Below, piece by piece: positions 55,841 to 64,000 of a stretch of DNA of 64,000 nt. Under the pieces are notes generated by a model that did not search any database, was not told the origin of the DNA, and was given only the letters and a program-made list of their open reading frames with translations. The DNA comes from Bimuria novae-zelandiae CBS 107.79 (taxonomy: Eukaryota; Ascomycota; Dothideomycetes; Pleosporales; Didymosphaeriaceae), in assembly GCA_010015655.1 (NCBI GenBank), contig ML976656.1, positions 1,343,734 through 1,407,733 on the forward strand, in the 5' to 3' direction. The position numbers and the translations under genes were made by a program. The stretch's first letter is position 1; every line of letters begins with the position of its first letter.

Positions 55841-58380
55841 TAGCTATTAAAGTTCCTATTTAGTAAAGAAGGATATTAATTCCTCCTTTCGTATATTAAA
55901 GAATAGATAACCCTATTTTTATATAATAAGAATAGTATTACCATCGCTTCGTACGATTATATTCTACACGTTATTAAAGTACGCACCTATTTAGTCTACA
56001 TCTATAAGAAATAGTAGGAATAGTGTTAGAGTGTCTAAGATATAGTACGTTACGTTACTAACTAGATTAGTAATCTGTATAGTACTAACTAATTCTATTA
56101 ATCCTTATCCTTTAAAGCTAATACTCTCCTTGCTTAGTATCTAGTCTACTTTTATATAAGGGAATTCTTGCAGGTAGGCTTTAAGTTATAACTTTTTAAT
56201 AGTGGAAATCCTTGCCGCGCCGGTGTCCTATAGTTTACCTTAGTATACTATATAATATTAATTCTTAAGGATAAACTATTTTGCGTATTCCTTAGGTTCT
56301 AGGCTATAGATGTCCTCTACTATCGCGCGATTGAGAAATATAGCTATAGTAAGACAGTTAATAATCTCTTTACCTTCTTTTTTATTTAAGTTATTATTAT
56401 TATACGACTCCTCTTCCTCTTGCTTTAGTTTACCTTTAAATTCTTAAATATACGCGCTTACCTCCTTGCGTGTTAGTGTTTTATTATAAAATCCTTTATA
56501 TAAGGAGATATACTAGCGTTTTGCACGGGATTAATCCGTGTAAGGATAATTTATAGACTAATATCCTTCCTTATAATAGACAAAGCATCGCTTTAGTCGT
56601 GCGAAGGACTATAATCTAAATAATTCTTTATATCCCTTGGGGCTTCTTCCACGTTGTTAATAGCCTCGCGTACGTGATAAGCTATATCGCCTATTAGTGT
56701 AGTACGCATCCTAGGATTCGCTTATAAACGCATTATTCTATTAGTTAATAGAGACTTAAAGTGCTATATAGAGATTACTAAACAATGCCTTGCACGTAGG
56801 CTTAATTAAGAATATAGCTTATTCTAGCTTAGGCTATCCTTAACATACTTATATAATAGTAGTATAAAGAGGTATCTTGCCTTAGAATTATAGGCTAAGG
56901 GCTCTCTGTGCGAAAGTAAGTTTATTAATTATTACTTCTAGAGCTTTGTGTAGGGTTTTTATAGAGTTCTCTTATCTAATTTGTAAGAAGCTTATTGTTG
57001 TCTAATCTGTCTAATACTAGTTGTGGTTCACGTTAGTATTAAAGTGATTGCTAAGCTGCTTGTACAGTAACTTCCATGTTCGTCCTAGGCTAATATTGTG
57101 AAGGTAGAACATGTGCGCACGCCCTTTAAGGATATTAGGAAAAATGCTTGCGTACAAGGCCTCATAGATAATAAGGCGTTGGCAAAGCTTAATAGATACC
57201 ATCGCCTTATTAGCTAGGATATCGTACGGTTGCCCTATGTAGTTGTTTTCCTTCTTCTAGGCCTTCTGGAATTGTACGACCTTCTTAGGTGCAAGATTCT
57301 CCGCTGTAATCCCTTGTGTAGGTGGAAGTTGGTATGGATTATACAGCGATTGGATCATGTGCGGTGGGTACAGGCTTTAAGAGATCTTGTGCGGAGCTGT
57401 AACTATAGGAATATATAGCTACCCGGTCGTGCTCTTGTGTGATAGGCTGGCATGAGGTGGTTGTACTAGTTGCGGAGGAAGTATCGAGTCTACGGGTAAT
57501 TTATACGGGGACATAATCTGCGGCGTTAGAACTGGCGCTAGTAATAGTAATTCCGTATAGTGCTATAATAGGACGTTAAAAGCGTATTCTCCTTTTATAA
57601 GTCCGTATAGCGTAGTAGCCTCTATTTTATCCTTCTTAAAACTAATACCCTTATTCTACAGGGTAGTAATTAGTTCTCGTAGAAAGGGTCGGCTAAGATC
57701 TTTAAAGTGTATAAGCTTCTACTTTGCAAAATTATTTTAGAAGTTCTTAAAGGTTTATACGCCTATTACGCTTAACGCGCGAAGTTCTATAATTAAGTTA
57801 GCTACGTATAAGTTAAGTTTCTTCTTTAGTATATTGTCTAATAGTTTAATTTTATCTACCTAGTCCTTAATATTTGTCTGCTCTGCTAGGGTCTTTACTA
57901 AGATACTTATAAGCGGTACGTATCGGTTGTACGTTAATACGTTATATTAGTTAGTTTGTGATAGAGCTAGCGTTACTTATTATTTTATAATAGTTAGTTA
58001 TGCGTCGTTACGCGCTATCTTACTTTTTATTATACGCTGCTTTTAAATAGCCTCGTGCGAAAAGATAAAACGGATCTCTTAGCGTTAAATAAGCACTACT
58101 ATTTATATAGTACCTCTAAATAGTATTATATAGATAGGTTTCTTGCTCTTACTTAGGTAACTAAATAGAGATTTATAGCTACTTACACGTAAATTAGACT
58201 CTATCTTTATTCTTACTAATTTATAGTTAAAGTAGTAAGGAAAAGGATTTTTCTTATACGCGAACCTCTAAATAAAAAAGGATAAAAAAAGCTTCCTTTC
58301 TTATAGTATTTAAACTACTAATTAGTGTTAAATAGACTCTCTACTAGTAATTGCGTACGAGGTAGAAAGGTTTGCACGGT
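55841..58380 (-). pseudogene. gag-like remnant of another retroelement
   Basis: Minus-strand reading gives a gag capsid-like phrase, YEALYASIFPNILKGRAHMF YLHNISLG at about 57,085-57,165, inside an open stretch 57,017-57,202. This resembles the helix pair of fungal LTR-element gag proteins. Around 56,400-56,600 a charged stretch with KGKLKQEEEE-like translation is traceable. The rest is AT-rich with many stops. The Gypsy 5' LTR begins inside or beside it at 55,840. I cannot say which LTR superfamily it belongs to. Confidence 0.45.
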
Positions 58381-58540
58381 GTAAACATCGTACGGGGGGG
58401 GGGGGGGGTAACTGGTGTTGATTGCTTCTCCCTGTCTATTGTACGAAGGAAAGGGTTAATATATTCCTAGTCTCTGTGCACGGAGATCCGTACCCTTCCG
58501 GATCTTACGCACAGAGATCCGTGTGCATCCGGTCTACGTG
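58381..58540. repeat. G-run and LTR-like patch of normal composition
   Basis: A run of 15 G at 58,394-58,408 sits in a patch of balanced composition within AT-rich DNA. It is followed by TGTCTATTGTACGAAGGAAAGGG (reported in parts: TGTCTATTGTACG, AAGGAAAGGG), resembling the LTR candidate at 9,721, and by an inverted phrase CACGGAGATCCGTACCC...GGATCTTACGCACAGAGATCCGTG. It may be part of a copia-type LTR. The tandem ACTTTTTAT (three times) follows at 58,557-58,583. Confidence 0.3.
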
Positions 58541-59746
58541 ACTACTACCATTTGGACACTTTTTATACTTTTTATACTTTTTATAGTTAACTTAATATAC
58601 TACGAGTATATCTATTATAATAGATTAATAAATCTCCTAGTTAGGTATTTTTCAATGTATTATAGAATTAGAATATTTATAAATCTTAGTGTTGTTATTA
58701 TAAGCTCTTAACTACTAAATATATCCGCGAGGCATCCTACCCTCAACCTATCCTCCCCTTATCCATAACAGGCTTAGGTACGTATAGCCCTTGTAACATT
58801 TCCCTTATTCTATAGTATTCTATCCTAGCCCTATAACCTCTTTCGAATGCTTACTTATTAGAAAATATAACTTTATTTAAGTTAATATTTATAATATTAT
58901 TTTATAAAGTCTTAGGGAAAATTAACTCAGTTTTAGCTTCTTTCTTATTAATTAGAGGTTTTTATATAGAAGTTATTATCCTATACCCCCCCTTCTTTAA
59001 AAGTCTCCAGAGACTTCTAGTAGAGAGATTAATACTATTTTTTATATAAGAGCCTTTTATTTTATTTTTTAAGGCTTCTTGCTTGGTCCCTATTAATAAC
59101 TCTTGAGTCATTTAAAGAGGTATTCGTTAATATTTCTTTTTAACTTCTTTATTATTATGTTTTAATTTACTTTTTCTTTTAATTTTGTAAATAGTATTAT
59201 GAATACTAAGTTTAGGCTTTTTAAAAACGGTCAAAACAGTATAAATAAAAGTATTAATCTTTAAAAGACGTTAAACTTCTTGTTTAAATTTAGAAAGTTA
59301 GGAAGCGATTTGTAAGAATTTTAAGGAAATAAAGGTAAAGGAGACTACGTAAAAAAAGATATTATGTAATTATACCTGACGTAAGCGGTCCCACTGTTTC
59401 TAACATATTAATACCTTATTACTAATATTATAAACTAACCTAAAAATAATAATTATCAATTAACTCTAGGCTTATTTTAACTAGTGCGATTTTAGTAGAT
59501 TTTTATACCCTAATTAAAAAGTTATAAATAGGTAAACTTTTATAAAAAAAGAATCTCTAAAGTTTACTAAGTTTTTTATATTTTAGCCATGCTGCCTAAG
59601 CATAAACTAAGATTATAGACTTATAATTAACAACTTTTTCTTCTAAATAATATATCGTATTTAACCTAAAACGTACTGGTGGCTTAGTTATACCTATTTT
59701 AAAAAGGTATAAAAAAAGATTTATTTTTATTGTCACCCCGCTGTAC
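58541..59746. other. AT-rich RIPed DNA ending in a transposon-like terminus
   Basis: No readable gene. It ends at 59,727-59,745 with TTTTATTGTCACCCCGCTGTA, nearly the same as the end of the first AT-rich block at 20,957-20,975. Normal composition begins at the next base. Confidence 0.5.
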
Positions 59747-62700
59747 GAAATTGGATCTCAAATACTTTACAACGGCTATGACAATACAGCCCGAAAATGT
59801 GGACTCAATGCTCCTGCTACAAAAGCTTACAACCCATCCGGAAGTGGTTACAAGTGGTCCTTTGCAACAGCCAGAATTCATTTTTTGCGGAGTGACTTAT
59901 TCTATAGAAGAAGAAACGATGCAGTATAAATTACCGAGCAGCATTGCTGATGGCACCTGATTTTATTGGCAAATGGCGACCCTGGTTTAATCAAATACCT
60001 TTGCTCTTGCCGGCCTATTTACATTGCACCTAATCGGCTCATTCCCAGGTTCCCTAATTAACCCCCAAGACATTTACCGTTGTATCGGTTTCTATACGAA
60101 CCTTCCAAATCTTTCCGGCACTAGTTCAGGCAAGCAGTCTTTGCTGCCATCCAACTTTGGCTAGAGTACTCATTCAAGTATAATGCCGGCAAAGCGCCCT
60201 GCGCTTATGCCGACGGTTTTATGGAGCCCCATGGCGAATTCCGTGTTTGATTCTCAATTCGTGTTAGAAACACGTCCCAGAAAGCATCGAATTTGAGTGC
60301 CCCTGTCGGTGTTGGCCAGACTGTGATAGCGCCTGCATCTTTGGTCTTGGTGAGGAAGGGTTAAACTCACGCTATGCAAGTATCGACTTGAATAGACTAT
60401 AGGAAAAGGCTAACCCGATTTCGCAAAGAAGATTCCATACGTGCTTCGGTACTGAAGTTCAAATTCGGATTACCGAATAGCTTGATTTTGTGAATTTAGT
60501 ACGCCACAAGTGAAGCTGGCGAGTATTTCACTCATGACGAGAAGGGATGCATTGTGTTAGCAGAGGTTATCGTTTAAAGTTCATCCGGACAAAGCCTATA
60601 TCTACTCACCAAGCGATTCGAGCAAATCTGCTAAAGTTTCATTTTCTGTTTGATCCGGAAGAACGTGATGGTTTGATCCCAAGGTCCGTAGGGAAAGGCT
60701 TGCAAATGCATACAGGGGGCAAGCACCATTCAATCAGGATCTTCAGTACACTTGTTACATTATGAGCTGTACAGTATAAGCTCCGCATGTTTTACAGTAA
60801 CAGTCGCGCTTTCCGGATCGTGAAGAAGGCGCATACACGCGCTCAAGCCATGGAAACATGGACAGCCGCTGATACAACGGGGTCATTGCATCGTCCGGTC
60901 GACTCGTTGAGAACCATTGCTCGTATTCTGATCTAATAACCCAAAGATCAATATCGATGCTACTTGTAGCCACGTGACTGACGTCAGAGGTGGTATACGT
61001 GGAAGATACTACTCAGGTGCACGGACTAGGAAATCAACAAATACTCTCCCCCGCTCTCTCTCTCTACTCAACAGCAGACTCCCCACTCCACACACTCTTT
61101 TCTGCAGATAGCAATACAGCTTGTTGTCCTCATATGCCTGCCTGCTCCTTACACTACTTAATCAAGCCCAACTATCTGTCTTCAGCCTGTCACGAGGATG
61201 TTGGGCAGCCTACATTTAGACTATTATCACATTGTCGTGAAACGCTTCGCATCAAAAATACTAGAAAATTGTACGGCTACCAAACACATGCACAATATCG
61301 CGATACTACCTGGGAATAAGTATGTATCGAATTGTCCGACACGCGACGAAAGATAAAAAATGCCTCCACTACAAAAACAGCCATCGCTAAGATTTAGAGA
61401 AAATATCTGCTCCGAGTCTAGTGGATGTCCCAGTGGAGTTTTCTCTGTGCTAGCAGGTGATACGGGACCGGAGAACCCGTTGAGTACCTCGTAGCTGCCT
61501 GGAGCGCGCCCCCGAGTGCGAAGTTGATTCAGTGAAATCTCGTTTGGCGATCGATCATTCGTTGGACTTTTTGGTGATGAGGTCGGCATTCGCCATCTCG
61601 TCAAGAATGGGGCTAGAAGCCTTCTAGGGCAGTGCTTGATGAGGCTGTCTAAGAAAAAATATTCTTGAACAATTACCGCGTATGAATTCGTGCTAACAGG
61701 CACCTGGGTGGACGAAGCGGCGTTGATAAAGTGACAAAAGTCGCCAGCGCCGAATACCTGCTGTATCCGGGAGGAGAATAGTACGGCTACGAGAGACCCG
61801 CGGCTGGATGTGTCAGCTTTATTGACATTTATTTCTAGAAGGTAAGCGCATGTGCTCGCATGCCAAAGTCACCTTTAATTGCATGTCTCATATCACCACA
61901 GCACATGCGCTAGTCTTCTGATACAGTTTGGGGGGAAACAATGCGCCACAAAAATTGTTAACACGGGCTGATGGCGCAGGACAAAAGAGGTTTTGTTATC
62001 CACACCGGCGAGGCTTTTAGGTGGGTCGTTACAGGCCTGTTCTACGGGGGAATTTTCGCAATAGAGCTTCTAGAAGACACAATCTGAAACTATTGATGTA
62101 AGTGACAGCAGGTACCAGCAATGCGTGCTAGCTAGACCATCCCGACAGCCCGGTGTCAACCGTTGGCGAGCAAGAGGAAACTGCATGAACATGCCGATCC
62201 AATAAAAAGTAGGAGAAGAGCTTTTCGGTCCTGAAACTAGGTCATATCATATCGCCTTTCCAAAGATCCGGTGCAGCATTGTAGCTCGAAATACATAGCA
62301 CTCATTTCCGCAATGGAGCCCATGGCCGTGGAGATCTGAGAGGATGAATGAGCCCTTGCTAGCAGCATACAATTTATGTCTCAGCTATATCGAAAAATGT
62401 TATCAACGGTCCAAGCCGTGTTGTTGGTCCTGCAAATCGGAGGTCGTTGTGCAGTGTTAGTGTGCGAAACGCCAACCGCCTCACATCGCACAGCGGGAAA
62501 GATCACTGGCCACATGGCGTCCCCCACCCCCGTTATTTTCGAAGCGTCGTCCCGAGCACACCTCCATCCCCAGCGGAGCATCCCGCGCCTTTAATGGCCG
62601 CCCCTTGCGCAGTTGCATATTTGCGCCTGATATTATAATGGCAACGTAGCAGCTTGTGTCCCGGCGGCGTCTTCTGTGAAACGTCGCCGAGCGCCCGTGG

Positions 62701-63080
62701 CCAGCCTTCCTGACCCAGCGCCAGGCGCAGTCAGACCCGGCGATGTGACAGAAGATGCCGAATGCACTTTTGCTGCCAATAACGCTACTATACTTGTCTG
62801 CTTTGCCCTATTTACCGTCTTGAGCCCTTTCCGTCCGTCCAGTCCTTTCAGGTATCTAGCTCCATCCACCTCATACGCCGAACCACTCTTTCGTCAATCA
62901 TCCACCCTACTTTCGTTCATGTGACAAACCTCTTCATCGTACTTCCGCTGTCCCGGTGCTTTTCCGTCCTGTCATTTTGGTTCAAGCCTTCCCCACGTTC
63001 TTTTCTCTTCTTGAGGAGCGCCGAACCTATATGTCGACACCTTAAGTCTCTTTCTTTCGAATCACCTTAGGCTTCTCGGT
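59747..63080. other. normal-composition DNA without a confident gene
   Basis: Open frames occur on both strands. The best is a minus-strand stretch from about 61,835 to 61,227 that reads SSRGSLVAVLFSSRIQQVFG, then AGDFCHFINAASSTQ, where a possible intron GTGCCTG...TTTTCTTAG begins at about 61,703. I cannot identify it or find a matching start, so it is not called as a gene. The last 400 bp before 63,081 are pyrimidine-rich, as expected for the leader of the receptor gene. Confidence 0.45.
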
Positions 63081-64000
63081 ATGCTGGGGATGGCTCCCAT
63101 TCTGATTCCGCGAATTCTGGATGGAGGCGCTCCCAACTTTGACCCCGCTGGTATAGCCTACTTGGTGGCCGCTATTCTCTATACCATCGTCATCGCCATC
63201 GAACTCTTCCTTCTCTACCGCCAGCGCTCGGCATTCTGCGTCCGGATCCGTGGCCTTGATGTTGTGTTCACGTCTGTTTCTATGCTTCATGTCTATCTGA
63301 TCATTGTTCTGCTGGTTTATCCCTTGAACGGCGAATTTCGGTGCTCCGCAGAATATTGGATAATGTCAATATTCCTGCCCTCGGGGATGGCAGTATTTCA
63401 AGGTGGGGAAAACCTACAAATTGGTATACGATATCTGACTGTCTCTAGCCTGCAATGCTAGAGTTCTCAAGGCATACGAAAGTCAGCGACGAATGAAGAA
63501 AGACTTCCTCGCTGGTGCGCGCAAGAGGCGACACTCCTGGGGTCCGAACGGTCTAATCGAAGCTTGGTTGGGGCTTGATGCCGCAGCAAAGGTGTATGCT
63601 GCAACAGTCATTGGACTGGTTATCTCGGTATGCAATCGTTCAGCAATGCATGTTTCTTCTTGCGTGACTGATCGCAATAGCTGCTTCCCGCAATCGCTGT
63701 TTTCTTCGGTTCCAGACGCTTTCACCCCTCGTATGGTTCGTTTGGGCCCATTGTAGGTCCGCGCGAGTGCCGCAGAGGAGCTGAATGGTTGGTTCTTACT
63801 CACCTCCCAGACTATTTCGGCCACTTACTCCATTAGGATCCCTTCTATATTTGTTCAACTGTTTTGGACGGTCGTCGTTGGTCCTTGGATACTTTGGAAG
63901 ATTCGAAATGTGCACGACGTCCATTCATGGGCATGGCAGACGAGGCTTGCCATTTTTGCCGGGTGCGTCGCTGTCCAAATCTTATATCTGCACAAGCTAA
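63081..64000 (+). CDS. 7TM receptor-like protein, GprK/RGS-type, 5' part only
   Basis: Exons 63,081-63,402, 63,449-63,627, 63,681-63,787 and 63,837 to the window end join in phase. The introns are 46, 53 and 49 nt with GTGGGG, GTATGC and GTTGGT donors. Segments visible: FDPAGIAYLVAAILYTIVIA (TM1), VFTSVSMLHVYLIIVLLVYP (TM2), the phrase AEYWIMSIFLPSGMAVFQAC NARVLKAYESQRR (TM3 and first inner loop), KVYAATVIGLVISLLPAIAV (TM4), then IPSIFVQLFWTVVVGPWILW and RLAIFAGCVAVQILYLHK. The E-(F/Y)-W-I-M-S-I...FQA-N pattern is, to my recollection, typical of fungal proteins that combine seven membrane segments with a C-terminal RGS domain (GprK class). The RGS part, if present, would lie outside the window. 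The third intron's donor is weak. The reading with a TAG at 63,834 is avoided by splicing. Confidence 0.6.

Noticed and set aside
57230..57418. Short plus-strand open frame
   Set aside because: Sits opposite a gag-like remnant in AT-rich DNA with no supporting motif.
61227..61835. Possible terminal exon(s) of an unknown minus-strand gene
   Set aside because: Readable and perhaps real, with a candidate intron, but no start, no family and no upstream exons could be established.

Overview
The window looks like nuclear DNA of a filamentous ascomycete (Pezizomycotina, perhaps a dothideomycete; the sequence does not fix the species). The reasons are short GT-AG introns of about 45-120 nt with CTAAC/CTGAC-like branch sites, fungal genes (Swc5, eS25, a Bni4-like protein, a SesB/NB-ARC immune receptor remnant), and old transposons riddled with TAA/TAG codons and TA dinucleotides. 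That last pattern is what repeat-induced point mutation (RIP, CpA to TpA) leaves behind.

Layout. 1-8.3 kb: a decayed LINE, a lightly mutated pogo/Fot1 element, a TPR fragment, a three-exon multispan membrane protein gene, and a broken NLR-type gene (SesB-like hydrolase plus the start of NB-ARC). 8.3-21.0 kb: an AT-rich transposon block. It holds a pogo-like element with a piggyBac-like element nested in its transposase gene, a miniature LTR retroelement (TRIM) with perfect 5-bp target duplications, and another pogo-like element. 21.0-45.4 kb: a gene-bearing island of balanced composition. It has a small secreted protein, a hypothetical protein with an apparent frameshift, a decayed Tc1-type transposase, a Bni4-like scaffold, ribosomal protein eS25, a cytochrome-b5-like MAPR protein, a conserved gene broken by an in-frame TGA, Swc5, and a divergently transcribed multispan membrane protein with an AT-hook. 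45.4-59.75 kb: a second AT-rich block. It contains a pogo-like element abutting a Ty3/Gypsy element on the minus strand. The Gypsy 5' LTR holds another pogo element, whose terminal inverted repeat in turn holds a solo LTR. A gag-like remnant of a further retroelement follows. 59.75-64 kb: normal-composition DNA with no confident gene until 63.08 kb, where a 7TM (GprK/RGS-like) receptor gene begins and runs off the edge.

The host genes are ordinary single-copy genes and form no cluster with a shared pathway. Swc5 and the AT-hook membrane protein share a 234-bp bidirectional promoter. The notable biology is the nested transposon stratigraphy, catalytic residues lost through C-to-T changes, and the dismantled NLR pieces near a repeat boundary. 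I found no CRISPR array, rRNA, tRNA or recognisable metabolic gene cluster.
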